A stretch of DNA of 64,000 bases from Cellulomonas sp. S1-8 (lineage in GTDB: Bacteria; Actinomycetota; Actinomycetes; Actinomycetales; Cellulomonadaceae), in contig NZ_CP110806.1 of the NCBI RefSeq assembly GCF_026184235.1, positions 3,162,001 through 3,226,000 of the forward strand. Reading direction: 5' to 3'. Shown piece after piece: positions 9,289 through 19,019 of the stretch. The notes beneath the pieces were generated by a model, which did no database searches, was not told where the DNA came from, and saw only the letters and a program-made list of their open reading frames with translations. Position 1 is the first letter of the stretch; each line of letters begins with the position of its first letter. The translations under genes were made by a program, and so were the position numbers.

Positions 9289-11526
9289 TCAGGGATTCGG
9301 CACCACCGCCCCCGAGGCCGTGCAGGTGGTCGCGGCGCCCACGGCGAGCGTGCCGAGCGCGACGGACGTCCCCGGCGGGAAGCCGGGACAGGTGAGGGTC
9401 GTCGCTCCGCCGGCCGACGTCGTGCCGTCGATCGTCGAGCGGGTCTGCGACCACGCGTCGGAGACGACCACGCCCGTCAGCGGCACCGAGCCGGTGTTGG
9501 TCACGACGTAGCGCCACACGACCGCGGCACCCGGCGCGAGCTGCACGCCGTTGGCGAGCTGGGCCGTGAAGCCCGTGTCGCTCGCGAGGTACGCCTGCTT
9601 GTCGATGGCGAGGCCGGGCCGGTAGAGGTCGACGCGTGCGCACTGCAGGGCGGTCATCTCCGCCGACCCGGCCGCGCAGGTCACCGCTGCCGTGATCGCC
9701 GAGGTCGACACCGCGACCACGTTGGTGAGCACCTGGTCGCCCGGCCCCCCGACGGCGGAGCGCGTCGTCATGGGGTAGGTGAGCTGCACGCTGCCGCCCG
9801 CGGGGACCGTGCCGCTCCACGTGAACCGGCCGGTGCCGTTGTCGGCGAACGTGCTGCCGGCAGGGCGGGCGACGGTACCGAGGGTCGCGTCGTCGAGCGC
9901 CAGGGCGTAGTCGTCGGCGAGGTGCGCCACGACGGCTGCCGCCCCCGCGTTCGCCACGGTGATCGTGAACGTCACGTTCCCGCCGGCGGGCATGGTCGCA
10001 GCGCTCGCGGTCTTGGTCACCGTCAGGGCGGCGACCACCTCGACCTGCCAGTCCTCGACCTCACCGGTCAGGATCGGGGTGGTCGCGGTGAGGAGCTGGG
10101 CGTCGTCGGGGGCGATCGCCACGCGCAGGGTCCGACGGCCGAGCTGGGCCGAGGTCACGGTGATGCCCGTCCACGTCAGCGTCGCCGTGCCTGCCGTGCA
10201 TGCGGCCGTGGCGGTCGCCTCGCCTGCGTCGAACCCGTTGTTGGCGTTCCAGTCGAGCCACCCCCGGACACGACCGGTCGTGGCTGCAGCACACGAGACG
10301 GGCAGCGAGTAGGTCGACGCCACACCGACCTGCGCCGTCAGTCGCGGCGGGGTGGTCACCGTGTCCTCGTCGGCGGTCTGCGTGGTCGCGCCCGTGGTGC
10401 CGTTGGGCACGGCCCAGCCGGCATCGCCGGTGGCGTCTGCGCTCGTCGGGACCGTCCGGTTGGGGTGCGCCTGCAAGCCGAGCCGGGTCGTCGACGCCGC
10501 CATGGTGGCGAGCTCGAAGCCACCGGCCAGCAGGTTCGTGGGGGCGGCGGTGCTCGTGCTGACTGACGACCCCCCGGTCCAGGTCGGCTGCACGACGGCA
10601 GGCGCGTGACCGTAGCTCGCCGGCGCGTCGCCGTAGTCGGCGCCGAGCACGTAGCCGATCGAGGCGGCGGCGATGCCGCTGCCGTTGAGGGCGATGTCGA
10701 GGGACGTCGACCCCTGGGCCAGCGCCACAGCGGTGGCGGAGGACGCCCCCGTACCCCCGCACTCCATGTTCGAGCTCAACGTCAGCGTCCTGCTGGAATT
10801 GGTCACCGCGCCGCGGTACTCCGAGCCGCACGTCCCGGCCCAGCGGTCGATGATGCGCCAGGTCGTCCCGGCCACGCCCGTCGCCGCCAGCGTCTCGGTG
10901 GCGTTGGTCGACTCGGCGTCGGCCACCACGAGCCCCGCGAGCGGGACCGGCTGCGTGGTGGGCGTGCCGTTGAATCCGGTCGGATAGGTCGCGAGCACCG
11001 CGCTGCACGCCACGTTCACGGTCCGGTCGGCGTTGTCGCCCGGGATCGCGAAGCCCGACACCAGGCCCGGTGCGCCCGACGCCCGGTAGAGCTGCGGCAG
11101 GCCGTCGGCCGCGTAGGTGCCGGGACGGTAGACGACCACGTTCTGCTCGTATCCGCGCGTCATCCTGCACGTGACCTCGAGGCGCGCGTTCGCGCTGACC
11201 TCCTGGCGGGTGGTGACGGAGGTGACGGCGTCCGTGTACTCCCAGCTGAACCAGTTCCACGAGCGGGTCCCGCCCGTGAGGCTCGCTCCGGCCGCACCCC
11301 AGTTGACCCAGGTGATGCGGTCCTTGTACCGCCCTGCGCCGTCGGTCGCCATCAGCGCCGACCCGCTCGCGGTGGAGCTGAGGTCGCCGGTCGCGGCGGC
11401 GGCAGGAGTCACGGTCAGGACGCCGACGACGGGCGCGAGCCCCAGGCCGAGCACGAGGGCGAGCGCTGCGCCGAGGGCGGCACGTCGCGTGCCCACCCTG
11501 CGCTGCCGGCTCGTCCCTGCTCCCAT
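9289..11526 (-). CDS. Large secreted adhesin-like protein (GEVED and DUF11-type domains)
   Basis: First gene of the surface cluster, 745 aa from ATG 11526 (a TTG 23 codons upstream is less likely, its purine-rich site being too close). Signal peptide: RRVGTRRAALGAALALVLG up to AAAATG. The first 230 residues resemble a CshA-type non-repetitive adhesin region (GDLSSTASGSALMATDGAG, RITWVNWG). Next comes a GEVED-type segment ending LTGEVEDWQVEV, then DUF11-type beta repeats (LTVTKTASAATMPAGGNVTFTI; VWRYVVTNTGSVPLTGVVV). It ends VVPNP without a sorting signal or membrane anchor, so it may be released or held by the matrix proteins. Confidence 0.75.
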   Translation of the reverse strand: MGAGTSRQRRVGTRRAALGAALALVLGLGLAPVVGVLTVTPAAAATGDLSSTASGSALMATDGAGRYKDRITWVNWGAAGASLTGGTRSWNWFSWEYTDAVTSVTTRQEVSANARLEVTCRMTRGYEQNVVVYRPGTYAADGLPQLYRASGAPGLVSGFAIPGDNADRTVNVACSAVLATYPTGFNGTPTTQPVPLAGLVVADAESTNATETLAATGVAGTTWRIIDRWAGTCGSEYRGAVTNSSRTLTLSSNMECGGTGASSATAVALAQGSTSLDIALNGSGIAAASIGYVLGADYGDAPASYGHAPAVVQPTWTGGSSVSTSTAAPTNLLAGGFELATMAASTTRLGLQAHPNRTVPTSADATGDAGWAVPNGTTGATTQTADEDTVTTPPRLTAQVGVASTYSLPVSCAAATTGRVRGWLDWNANNGFDAGEATATAACTAGTATLTWTGITVTSAQLGRRTLRVAIAPDDAQLLTATTPILTGEVEDWQVEVVAALTVTKTASAATMPAGGNVTFTITVANAGAAAVVAHLADDYALALDDATLGTVARPAGSTFADNGTGRFTWSGTVPAGGSVQLTYPMTTRSAVGGPGDQVLTNVVAVSTSAITAAVTCAAGSAEMTALQCARVDLYRPGLAIDKQAYLASDTGFTAQLANGVQLAPGAAVVWRYVVTNTGSVPLTGVVVSDAWSQTRSTIDGTTSAGGATTLTCPGFPPGTSVALGTLAVGAATTCTASGAVVPNP

Positions 11527-12041
11527 GGCCACTGCCCCCTGGATCCTGCTGGGGCCGTCGTGCCGCTCTCCTGACGAGTGCGACGCCTCCGACAACCCCT
11601 TGCGGATTTAAGTAGGTCACTTGTCCAGGTCGACCGTCCACTTCGACAGATCGGGGCACAGCGGGGCACACCCGGACCTAGGGGCGCACAACGACGGGTG
11701 GTAACCCCTAGCGGGCCGAGACCTTTCACCCGGACTTTCGAAAGTCGAAACGCTTGCGGCAGAATCGGTCATCGAGGGTTGCTCGCGTCGCCCGCTTCAC
11801 GGCAGACCTGCAGGTCACGGGCGGCAAACGTTCGCCATAGGCCTCAAAACGATTCAATCGTGGGGGTCGTCCGAGGGCTTCGCGCGGTGCGCCCGGGGCG
11901 CGATGTGGGGTGTTTCGTCTCCCCTGCCACGTGCTCGACCGGGCGCGGGAGCACGCAGGTATCGCACTGTCGATCGCCGACTATCGGAGCCCGCCACACA
12001 CCTCGGTGGCGCATGGGGACGCACGTCTGCCTGCCAACGCC
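11527..12041. promoter_or_regulatory. 515-nt intergenic region with several palindromes
   Basis: No credible gene. This comparatively AT-rich stretch lies upstream of the surface cluster. It holds inverted repeat CTAGGGG/CCCCTAG (11678-11684 and 11705-11711, 20-nt spacer), a perfect 14-bp palindrome GACTTTCGAAAGTC (11733-11746), and an odd palindrome ACGATTCAATCGT (11849-11861). A direct repeat CGGGGCACA occurs twice near 11652-11670. These are plausible operators for the cluster promoter, which I could not pin down. Confidence 0.5.
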
Positions 12042-12083
12042 GCAGCGGGCGGCCCCGGGATCTCTCCCGGGACCGCCCGCTGC
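12042..12083 (-). terminator. Terminator of the S10-spc operon after rplO
   Basis: Nineteen-bp stem with one mismatch and a 4-nt loop (12042-12060 with 12065-12083), 32 nt past the rplO stop. It separates the ribosomal transcript from the surface cluster that follows. Confidence 0.8.
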
Positions 12084-12115
12084 GGGTGGTCCGACCTGCG
12101 TGACGCCTCGGAGGG

Positions 12116-12847
12116 TCAGTCCCCCGCGACGCTCCCGCCGGCAGCCTCGATCTTGTCCTTCGCGGACGCGGAGTACGCGTCCACGGCGACGGACACCTTG
12201 ACGGTCAGGTCACCGTCACCCAGCACCTTGACGCGCTGGCCCTTGCGGACCGCGCCCTTGGCGACCAGGTCGGCGACCGTCACGTCGCCACCGTCGGGGT
12301 ACAGCGCGGAGAGCTTGTCCAGGTTGACGACCTGGTACTCGACGCGGAACGGGTTCTTGAAGCCACGGAGCTTGGGCAGCCGCATGTGCAGCGGCATCTG
12401 CCCACCCTCGAAGCGGTCCGGCACCTGGTACCGGGCCTTGGTGCCCTTGGTACCGCGGCCGGCCGTCTTGCCCTTGGACGCCTCGCCACGACCCACACGG
12501 GTCTTGGCGGTCTTGGCACCGGGGGCCGGACGCAGGTGGTGCACCTTGAGGGTGCCACCGGCGCCGGGCTGGGCAGCGGCCTCGGCAGCAGCCTTCGCGG
12601 CAGCCGTCGGGGCCTTCTTCTTGGCCGGAGCCTTGTCGGCCTTCGCCGAGGACTCCGTCGTGGCCGAGGTGTCCGCCTTCGCGGACGCCTTCTTGGCTGC
12701 AGCCGGAGCAGCGTCCGCCTTGGCGGACTTCTTCTCCGCGGCCGGAGCGGCATCCGCCTTGGCGGCAGCCTTCTTCGCCGGAGCCTTGGCAGCCTTGGGC
12801 GCCTCGGTGTCCGTCGTCGTGTCGTCGGCCTTCTTGTCGTCGGCCAT
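12116..12847 (-). CDS. rplO: 50S ribosomal protein L15 with long Ala/Lys N-terminal extension
   Basis: Large-subunit assembly protein. The canonical L15 core (about 145 aa, from [20 protein letters not shown], with [20 protein letters not shown] and [18 protein letters not shown]) is preceded by about 98 extra residues of low complexity, made of Ala, Lys, Asp and Pro with repeats such as KADAAPAA and AKADTSA. The total is 243 aa against about 147 usually. ATG 12847 is chosen (GAGGAGG 10 nt upstream); a GTG at 12853 overlapping the rpmD stop is the alternative. Reading frame and strand are continuous, so the extension is real coding sequence. Confidence 0.93.
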   Translation of the reverse strand: MADDKKADDTTTDTEAPKAAKAPAKKAAAKADAAPAAEKKSAKADAAPAAAKKASAKADTSATTESSAKADKAPAKKKAPTAAAKAAAEAAAQPGAGGTLKVHHLRPAPGAKTAKTRVGRGEASKGKTAGRGTKGTKARYQVPDRFEGGQMPLHMRLPKLRGFKNPFRVEYQVVNLDKLSALYPDGGDVTVADLVAKGAVRKGQRVKVLGDGDLTVKVSVAVDAYSASAKDKIEAAGGSVAGD

Positions 12848-12849
12848 GG

Positions 12850-13032
12850 TCACTCGACCTCCTCGACCGCGATCAGGTGCGTCACCGTCTTGACCATGCC
12901 GCGGATCTCAGGGCGGTCCTCCTTGACGACGACGTCGCCGATCCGCTTCAGGCCCAGGGTGCGCAGCGTGTCGCGCTGGTTCTGCTTGCCGCCGATGGCG
13001 GACCGGGTCTGGGTCACCTTCAGACGGGCCAT
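12850..13032 (-). CDS. rpmD: 50S ribosomal protein L30
   Basis: Sixty-residue large-subunit protein, [20 protein letters not shown] to IAVEEVE, with the family [17 protein letters not shown] core. Its ATG overlaps the rpsE stop (ATGA), and its stop lies within a few bases of the rplO start, so the three are translationally coupled. Confidence 0.97.
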   Translation of the reverse strand: MARLKVTQTRSAIGGKQNQRDTLRTLGLKRIGDVVVKEDRPEIRGMVKTVTHLIAVEEVE

Positions 13033-13673
13033 CACGCACCCGCCTTCGATGCTGCCGCGGCGGCACGACCCTCGGCCTGCGCGCGCAGCAGCGCGTGCGG
13101 CGCGACGTGGTCGAGAGGCAGGCCGCGGCGAGCCGCCACAGCCTCCGGCTCCTCGAGGGAGCGCAGTGCCTTGACCGTGGCGTGCACGATGTTGATCGCG
13201 TTGGACGACCCGAGCGACTTGCTGAGCACGTCGTGGATGCCGGCGCACTCGAGCACCGCGCGCACCGGACCACCGGCGATCACGCCGGTACCCGGCGACG
13301 CGGGACGCAGGAAGACGACACCGGCAGCAGCCTCACCCTGGATGGGGTGCGGGATGGTGCCCTGGATGCGGGGGACGCGGAAGAAGCTCTTCTTCGCCTC
13401 CTCGACACCCTTGGCGATCGCCGCGGGCACCTCCTTGGCCTTCCCGTAGCCGACGCCGACCGTGCCGTCGCCGTCGCCCACCACGACGAGCGCGGTGAAG
13501 CTGAAGCGGCGGCCGCCCTTGACGACCTTGGCGACACGGTTGATCGTCACGACGCGCTCGACGAACGCGCTCTTCTCGGGGGCGTCACGCCGCCCGCCGT
13601 CACGACGGCCGCCGTCCCGGCGGTCGCCGCCGGTGCCACCGGCACCGGTGTTGCTGCGCTGAGGAGCAGCCAT
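13032..13673 (-). CDS. rpsE: 30S ribosomal protein S5
   Basis: Small-subunit protein at the mRNA entry channel, involved in decoding fidelity. The 213-aa product has a glycine/arginine-rich N-terminal extension ([19 protein letters not shown]), the [19 protein letters not shown] double-stranded RNA-binding segment, [15 protein letters not shown] and the [15 protein letters not shown] region. The C-terminal tail is Ala-rich. ATG 13673 is chosen because the family similarity starts shortly after it. Confidence 0.97.
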   Translation of the reverse strand: MAAPQRSNTGAGGTGGDRRDGGRRDGGRRDAPEKSAFVERVVTINRVAKVVKGGRRFSFTALVVVGDGDGTVGVGYGKAKEVPAAIAKGVEEAKKSFFRVPRIQGTIPHPIQGEAAAGVVFLRPASPGTGVIAGGPVRAVLECAGIHDVLSKSLGSSNAINIVHATVKALRSLEEPEAVAARRGLPLDHVAPHALLRAQAEGRAAAAASKAGA

Positions 13674-13707
13674 CAGAGAGTCCTCTTCTTCGATGCGGAG
13701 TTCGTCG

Positions 13708-14079
13708 TCACAGGGCCAGACCGCCCTCGCGTGCGCCGTCGGCGACCGCGGCCACACGGCCGTGGTACTTGTTGCCGCCGCGGTCGAACACGACCGCCTC
13801 GACGCCGGCAGCCTTGGCACGGGCGGCCACGAGCTCGCCGATCTTCCGTGCCTTGGCGGTCTTGTCGCCGTCGTCGCCGCGCAGGTCGACCTCGAGGGTC
13901 GACGCCGACGCGAGCGTCTTGCCGAGGGCGTCGTCGACGACCTGGGCCGTCATGTGCCGCGCAGAGCGCGTCACGACGAGGCGGGGACGAGCAGCCGTAC
14001 CGACCACCTTCTTGCGCAGGCGCAGGTGACGACGCCGACGAGCGACGGTCGTGCCCTTGCCTCTGATGCCGATAGCCAT
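13708..14079 (-). CDS. rplR: 50S ribosomal protein L18
   Basis: 5S rRNA-binding protein of the central protuberance, 123 aa. Conserved stretches are [40 protein letters not shown] and the final EGGLAL. It begins 2 nt from the rplF stop in the order rplF-rplR-rpsE, standard for the spc operon. Confidence 0.97.
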   Translation of the reverse strand: MAIGIRGKGTTVARRRRHLRLRKKVVGTAARPRLVVTRSARHMTAQVVDDALGKTLASASTLEVDLRGDDGDKTAKARKIGELVAARAKAAGVEAVVFDRGGNKYHGRVAAVADGAREGGLAL

Positions 14080-14081
14080 GG

Positions 14082-14621
14082 CTACTTCCCAGCCTTTCCG
14101 ACCTTGCGGCGCACGTTCTCGCCCGCGTACCGCACGCCCTTGCCCTTGTACGGCTCGGGCTTGCGGATCTTGCGGATGTTCGCGGCGACCTCGCCAACCT
14201 GCTGCTTGTCGATGCCCTGCACCGAGAACTTGGTCGGCGCCTCGACGGCGAACGTGATGCCCGCCGGCGGCTCGACGACGACCGGGTGGCTGAAGCCGAG
14301 CGCGAACTCGAGGTTGTCGCCCTTTGCCGTGACGCGGTAACCCGTGCCCACGATCTCGAGCTTCTTGATGTAGCCCTCCGTCACACCGGTGACCAGGTTG
14401 GCCAGCAGCGTGCGGGTCAGGCCGTGCAGCGAGCGCGAGAGGCGCTCGTCGTCGGGACGCGTCACCACGAGGGCGCCCGCGTCGTCGCGGTCGACCGCGA
14501 GCGGTGCCGCGATGGTGTGGCTGAGCGTGCCCTTCGGACCCTTGACCGTCACGAGGCGGTCGTCGATGGCGACATCGACGCCGGCCGGAACCGGGACGGG
14601 GACCCTGCCGATACGAGACAT
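14082..14621 (-). CDS. rplF: 50S ribosomal protein L6
   Basis: Large-subunit protein near the sarcin-ricin loop and the GTPase-associated centre; 179 aa from [19 protein letters not shown]. It has two homologous L6 folds, with [12 protein letters not shown] in the first and the signature [14 protein letters not shown] near the C-terminus. The in-frame extension to 14675 runs back toward rpsH and is rejected. Confidence 0.98.
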   Translation of the reverse strand: MSRIGRVPVPVPAGVDVAIDDRLVTVKGPKGTLSHTIAAPLAVDRDDAGALVVTRPDDERLSRSLHGLTRTLLANLVTGVTEGYIKKLEIVGTGYRVTAKGDNLEFALGFSHPVVVEPPAGITFAVEAPTKFSVQGIDKQQVGEVAANIRKIRKPEPYKGKGVRYAGENVRRKVGKAGK

Positions 14622-14646
14622 GGCTGTTCTCCTCTCCGTCTCGGAC

Positions 14647-15045
14647 TTACCAGACGTAGGCGAGGACTTCCCCACCCACGCCCTTCTTGGCGGCCTGCTT
14701 GTCGGTCAGCAGCCCGGAGGACGTGGACAGGATCGCCACGCCCAGGCCGCCGAGCACCTTCGGCAGGTTGGTCGACTTGGCGTACACGCGCAGGCCCGGC
14801 TTGGACACGCGCTTGATGCCGGCGAGCGAACGCTCGCGGTTCGGGCCGTACTTCAGCGTGATCGTGAGGTTCTTGCCCACCGGGGCGTCCTCGACGGTCC
14901 AGCCGGAGATGTAGCCCTCGGCCTGCAGGATCTCGGCGACGTGGCTCTTGAGCTTCGAGAACGGGATCGTCACCGTGTCGTGGTGCGCCGAGTTCGCGTT
15001 GCGCAGACGCGTCAGGAAGTCTGCGATCGGGTCGGTCATGGTCAT
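14647..15045 (-). CDS. rpsH: 30S ribosomal protein S8
   Basis: Primary 16S rRNA-binding protein; in E. coli it also represses the spc mRNA. The 132-aa product has the family ending [20 protein letters not shown] and start [16 protein letters not shown]. Two ATGs (15045 and 15039) lie close together; the first is used. AAAGGG precedes it by about 11 nt. Confidence 0.97.
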   Translation of the reverse strand: MTMTDPIADFLTRLRNANSAHHDTVTIPFSKLKSHVAEILQAEGYISGWTVEDAPVGKNLTITLKYGPNRERSLAGIKRVSKPGLRVYAKSTNLPKVLGGLGVAILSTSSGLLTDKQAAKKGVGGEVLAYVW

Positions 15046-15141
15046 CGGGCGTCAGCCCTTTCTCGCCGGGGTATCCGCAGCCCCCCGGAGGGGGGCCGCG
15101 GACCTACCGACGTCAGGAGGATGGTGCCGAGCAGGGCTGGG

Positions 15142-15327
15142 TTACCAGCTGCTCTTGGTCACGCCGGGGAGCTCGCCACGGTGGGCCATCTCCCGCACGC
15201 AGATCCGGCACAGGCCGAACTTGCGGTACACCGAGTGCGGACGTCCGCACTTCTGGCAACGCGTGTAACCGCGGACCGCGAACTTGGGCTTCGCGGCCGC
15301 CTTGTTGATGAGGGCGGTCTTCGCCAT
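15142..15327 (-). CDS. rpsZ: 30S ribosomal protein S14 type Z (zinc-binding)
   Basis: Sixty-one-residue S14 with an intact zinc ribbon: Cys24, Cys27, Cys40 and Cys43 (CQKC and CRIC). It assembles into the 30S head. It lies between rplE and rpsH, the normal spc location for the type Z gene. It ends [11 protein letters not shown], the conserved C-terminus. Confidence 0.98.
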   Translation of the reverse strand: MAKTALINKAAAKPKFAVRGYTRCQKCGRPHSVYRKFGLCRICVREMAHRGELPGVTKSSW

Positions 15328-15328
15328 G

Positions 15329-15901
15329 TCAGTTCTCCTTGAACGGGAAGCCGAGGAGCTTGAGGAGCGCGCGCCCCTCCGCGTCCGTCGTCGCGGTGGT
15401 CACGATCGTGATGTCCATGCCGCGGACACGGTCGATCTTGTCCTGGTCGATCTCGTGGAACACGGACTGCTCCACGAGGCCGAAGGTGTAGTTCCCGTGG
15501 CCGTCGAACTGCTGGGGCGACAGCCCCCGGAAGTCACGGATGCGCGGCAGCGCCGTCGACAGCAGGCGGTCGAGGAACTCCCAGGCCCGGTCGCCGCGCA
15601 GCGTCACGTGAGCGCCGATCGGCATGCCCTCGCGCAGCTTGAACTGAGCGATGGACTTGCGAGCCTTCGTGACCTGCGGCTTCTGTCCCGTGATCTGGGT
15701 CAGGTCGCGGATCGCGCCCTCGATGAGCTTGGAGTCCTTCGCGGCCTCGCCGACGCCCATGTTCACGACGACCTTGACCAGGCGCGCGACCTGGTTGATG
15801 TTCTCGTGGCTGAACTGCTCGAAGAGCGCCGACCGGATCTCGTCGTTGTAGCGCGACTTGAGGCGCGGCAGGGCCGGGGCCTCGATGGTGGTCTCGGTCA
15901 T
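15329..15901 (-). CDS. rplE: 50S ribosomal protein L5
   Basis: 5S rRNA-binding protein that contacts the P-site tRNA; 190 aa. Conserved [54 protein letters not shown] and [18 protein letters not shown] are all present. Its ATG overlaps the rplX stop by one base (ATGA-type junction), and rpsZ starts right after its stop. Confidence 0.98.
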   Translation of the reverse strand: MTETTIEAPALPRLKSRYNDEIRSALFEQFSHENINQVARLVKVVVNMGVGEAAKDSKLIEGAIRDLTQITGQKPQVTKARKSIAQFKLREGMPIGAHVTLRGDRAWEFLDRLLSTALPRIRDFRGLSPQQFDGHGNYTFGLVEQSVFHEIDQDKIDRVRGMDITIVTTATTDAEGRALLKLLGFPFKEN

Positions 15902-16242
15902 CAGATGTCCTTACCGGAGCGCTTGGCGACGCGGACACGCACGGTGCGCGTGCGTCCGTCGCGCTCGACCTGCTCGCTGCGGTAGCCGACCCGGGTGCCC
16001 TTCTTGGTCTCCGGGTCCACGAGCATCACGTTGCTGATGTGGATGGGGGCCTCGATCGTCTCGATGCCGCCGGTGCGGGTGCCGCGCGAGGTCTGGCCGG
16101 CCTTCGTGTGCTTCTGCACACGCTGGACGCCCTCGACCACGACGCGCTGCGTCTCGGGAAGGACCTCGAGGACGCGGCCCTGCTGGCCCTTGTCGCGACC
16201 CGAGATCACGAGGACGAGGTCGCCCTTCTTGATCTTTGCCAT
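15901..16242 (-). CDS. rplX: 50S ribosomal protein L24
   Basis: Assembly initiator of the large subunit, 113 aa. A KOW motif near the N-terminus ([20 protein letters not shown]) is followed by [13 protein letters not shown] and [20 protein letters not shown]. It lies 2 nt after rplN and overlaps rplE. Confidence 0.98.
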   Translation of the reverse strand: MAKIKKGDLVLVISGRDKGQQGRVLEVLPETQRVVVEGVQRVQKHTKAGQTSRGTRTGGIETIEAPIHISNVMLVDPETKKGTRVGYRSEQVERDGRTRTVRVRVAKRSGKDI

Positions 16243-16244
16243 GG

Positions 16245-16613
16245 TCAGATCACCTCCGGAGCGAGCGAGATGATCTTCATGAACTTCTTGTCACGCAGCT
16301 CCCGGCCCACCGGGCCGAAGATGCGCGTGCCACGAGGCTCACCGTCGTTCTTGAGGATCACGGCCGCGTTCTCGTCGAACTTGATGTACGAGCCGTCGGG
16401 ACGCCGACGCTCCTTGCGGGTGCGGACGATGACCGCCTTGACGACGTCGCCCTTCTTGACGTTGCCGCCGGGGATGGCGTCCTTCACGGTGGCGACGATG
16501 ACGTCTCCGATACCCGCGTAACGGCGGCCGGAGCCGCCGAGCACACGGATGCAGAGAATCTCCTTCGCACCCGTGTTGTCGGCGACACGCAGTCGCGACT
16601 CCTGCTGGATCAT
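16245..16613 (-). CDS. rplN: 50S ribosomal protein L14
   Basis: Subunit-interface protein of 122 aa, the exact family length. [20 protein letters not shown] starts it and [12 protein letters not shown] ends it. First gene after a 164-nt gap following rpsQ; nothing else recognisable lies in that gap. Confidence 0.98.
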   Translation of the reverse strand: MIQQESRLRVADNTGAKEILCIRVLGGSGRRYAGIGDVIVATVKDAIPGGNVKKGDVVKAVIVRTRKERRRPDGSYIKFDENAAVILKNDGEPRGTRIFGPVGRELRDKKFMKIISLAPEVI

Positions 16614-16777
16614 CTACCTACTCCTGTCGTCTGGCGGGTTCTCGCTCGCACGGCGGCGGCGAGCCTGGCCATACGGATGGTTGCCGTGGTGCACACGCCG
16701 CGGGCGGGGTGACCCGCCCGCGTCGTGGGCAACTGTCGTGGTGCGGTGCTGCGGTGGCCTCGCGGCCCGACGCAGGG

Positions 16778-17068
16778 TTACTTGGCCTTCTGGAGGATCT
16801 CGACGACGCGCCAGCGCTTGGTCGCCGACAGCGGCCGGGTCTCCATGATCTCGACCAGGTCGCCGATGCCGGCGGCGTTGAGCTCGTCGTGCGCCTTGAC
16901 CTTGCTGGTGCGGCGGATGACCTTGCCGTACAGCGGGTGCTTGACGCGGTCCTCGACCTCGACGACGACGGTCTTGTCCATCTTGTCGGACACGACGTAG
17001 CCGCGACGCGTCTTGCGGAACGTGCGGTCGTCGGCCGTGGCCGTCGTGTTCTCGTGCTTCGTGGTCAT
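16778..17068 (-). CDS. rpsQ: 30S ribosomal protein S17
   Basis: 16S rRNA 5'-domain binding protein, 96 aa from [20 protein letters not shown]. The OB-fold core [20 protein letters not shown] and [13 protein letters not shown] is clear. The family starts after a short Thr-rich N-terminal extension; in-frame codons further upstream overlap rpmC and are rejected. Confidence 0.97.
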   Translation of the reverse strand: MTTKHENTTATADDRTFRKTRRGYVVSDKMDKTVVVEVEDRVKHPLYGKVIRRTSKVKAHDELNAAGIGDLVEIMETRPLSATKRWRVVEILQKAK

Positions 17069-17075
17069 GGTTGCC

Positions 17076-17312
17076 TCACTCCGCGCTCGGTGCGGTACGG
17101 ATGCCGAGCTCGCGCTCGCGCAGGATCGTGTAGATGCGCGCGATGTCACGACGGACGGCCTTGAGCCGGCCGTGGCTCTCGAGCTGACCGGTCGCGGACT
17201 GGAAGCGGAGGTTGAACAGCTCCTCCTTGGCCTTCTTCAGCTCGGCGACCAGCTTCTCGTCGTCGAAGGTGTCCAGCTCGGTGGGAGCCAGCTCCTTGGT
17301 TCCGATAGCCAT
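17076..17312 (-). CDS. rpmC: 50S ribosomal protein L29
   Basis: Two-helix protein at the exit tunnel near the docking site for trigger factor and SRP, 78 aa. [20 protein letters not shown] and [18 protein letters not shown] are diagnostic. Its start overlaps the rplP stop. Confidence 0.97.
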   Translation of the reverse strand: MAIGTKELAPTELDTFDDEKLVAELKKAKEELFNLRFQSATGQLESHGRLKAVRRDIARIYTILRERELGIRTAPSAE

Positions 17313-17728
17313 CAGTTACCACCCTCGCGCACGATGAAACGTGTCTTCATCGGGAGCTTGTGCTGCGCGCGACGCATGGCCTCACGCGCGAGCGGCTCCG
17401 GGACACCGGCGAGCTCGAACAGAACTCGGCCCGGCTTGACGTTGGCGATCCACCACTCGGGCGAGCCCTTGCCGGAACCCATGCGGGTCTCGGCGGGCTT
17501 CTTCGTGAGGGGGCGGTCCGGGTAGATGTTGATCCAGACCTTCCCTCCACGCTTGATGTGGCGGGTCATGGCGATACGTGCAGCCTCGATCTGCCGGTTG
17601 GTGACGTAGGCGGGCTCGAGAGCCTGGATGCCGTACTCACCGAAGGAGATCGTCGTGCCACCCGTCGCCGCGCCGGAGCGCCCGGGGTGGTGCTGCTTGC
17701 GGTGCTTCAGCCTGCGCGGGATCAGCAC
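17312..17728 (-). CDS. rplP: 50S ribosomal protein L16
   Basis: A-site-proximal large-subunit protein, 138 aa. It starts [20 protein letters not shown] and contains [39 protein letters not shown] and [20 protein letters not shown], all family signatures. It follows rpsC by 3 nt. Confidence 0.98.
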   Translation of the reverse strand: MLIPRRLKHRKQHHPGRSGAATGGTTISFGEYGIQALEPAYVTNRQIEAARIAMTRHIKRGGKVWINIYPDRPLTKKPAETRMGSGKGSPEWWIANVKPGRVLFELAGVPEPLAREAMRRAQHKLPMKTRFIVREGGN

Positions 17729-17731
17729 GGC

Positions 17732-18598
17732 TCAGGCCTCCGTTCCGGACTCGGTGGGCGCATCCGCCGCGGGCGCCTGATCGGCGGCCGGGGCGGGTGC
17801 GTCCTGACGCTCGGGACGACGACCGCCACCGGCACCGCCGGCACCACCGGCACCGCCGCGGGGACCACGGTCACCGCCACGCTCACCGCCACGGTCGGTA
17901 CGCGGGCCGCCACGCGAGGGACGCGGAGCCTGCGAGGCCTGCTCGCGCGCCCACTCCTTCTCGGTCATGTCGCCCTTGTAGACCCAGACCTTCACGCCGA
18001 TGCGGCCGAAGGTCGTGCGGGCCTCGAAGAAGCCGTAGTCGATGTTCGCGCGCAGCGTGTGCAGCGGCACACGACCCTCGCGGTAGAACTCCGTACGGCT
18101 CATCTCCGCGCCACCGAGGCGGCCGGAGACCTGCACGCGGATGCCCTTGGCACCGGCACGCTGGGCCGACTGGATGCCCTTGCGCATGGCACGGCGGAAC
18201 GAGACGCGGCTCGCCAGCTGCTCGGCGATGCCCTGGGCGACCAGCTGAGCCTCGATCTCGGCGTTCTTGACCTCGAGGATGTTCAGCTGCACCTGCTTGC
18301 CCGTGAGCTTCTCGAGCTCGCCGCGGATGCGGTCGGCCTCCGCCCCACGACGCCCGATGACGATGCCCGGGCGGGCGGTGTGGATGTCGACGCGCACACG
18401 GTCCCGCGTGCGCTCGATCTCGACCTTGGCGATACCGGCGCGCTCGAGACCCGTGCTCATGAGCTTGCGGATCTGCACGTCCTCGCGGACGTAGTCGCGG
18501 TAGCGCTGACCCGGCTTCGTCGAGTCGGCGAACCAGCGCGAACGGTGGTCGGTCGTGATGCCCAGGCGGTACCCGAGCGGGTTGACTTTCTGTCCCAC
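17732..18598 (-). CDS. rpsC: 30S ribosomal protein S3
   Basis: mRNA-entry-channel protein with helicase activity together with S4 and S5; 288 aa. N-terminal [20 protein letters not shown], a KH domain ([18 protein letters not shown]) and the C-terminal domain up to VWVYKGDM are normal. The last 70 residues form an Arg/Gly/Ala/Pro-rich tail ([20 protein letters not shown]), common in actinobacterial S3 but low in complexity. Its start overlaps the rplV stop. Confidence 0.98.
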   Translation of the reverse strand: MGQKVNPLGYRLGITTDHRSRWFADSTKPGQRYRDYVREDVQIRKLMSTGLERAGIAKVEIERTRDRVRVDIHTARPGIVIGRRGAEADRIRGELEKLTGKQVQLNILEVKNAEIEAQLVAQGIAEQLASRVSFRRAMRKGIQSAQRAGAKGIRVQVSGRLGGAEMSRTEFYREGRVPLHTLRANIDYGFFEARTTFGRIGVKVWVYKGDMTEKEWAREQASQAPRPSRGGPRTDRGGERGGDRGPRGGAGGAGGAGGGRRPERQDAPAPAADQAPAADAPTESGTEA

Positions 18599-18966
18599 TA
18601 TCGGGCCCTTCCCTTCGTCTCACGCTCAGTGACGACCACCGTGATGTGGCTCGTCCGCTTGAGGATCTGGCTCGCGCGACCCTGCGCCCGCGGACGGAAC
18701 CGCTTGAGCGTGGGGCCCTCGTCGACGAAGACCTCCGAGATGAAGAGGTCGGCCTCGTCGAGCCGCTCGCTGTTGCGCTTCGCACCCTCGACCGCGTTGG
18801 CGACCGCGGACTGCACCGTCTTGAGGACGGGCTCCGCTGCTGCCTGCGGTGCGAACTTCAGCACCGCCACGGCCTCCGCCGCCTGCTTGCCACGGATGAG
18901 GTCCACGACGCGGCGGGCCTTCTGGGGCGTGACACGGACGAACCGTGCCTTCGCCTTGGCTTCCAT
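18598..18966 (-). CDS. rplV: 50S ribosomal protein L22
   Basis: Tunnel-lining protein (site of macrolide-resistance mutations elsewhere), 122 aa. Family features are [19 protein letters not shown] and the beta-hairpin [18 protein letters not shown]. No hairpin deletion is visible. It follows rpsS after a 53-nt gap. Confidence 0.98.
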   Translation of the reverse strand: MEAKAKARFVRVTPQKARRVVDLIRGKQAAEAVAVLKFAPQAAAEPVLKTVQSAVANAVEGAKRNSERLDEADLFISEVFVDEGPTLKRFRPRAQGRASQILKRTSHITVVVTERETKGRAR

Positions 18967-19019
18967 CGCTGTCCTGCTCTCTTGTCTCTGCCGTCAGGGC
19001 GTCACCGGGCTGACCGAGG

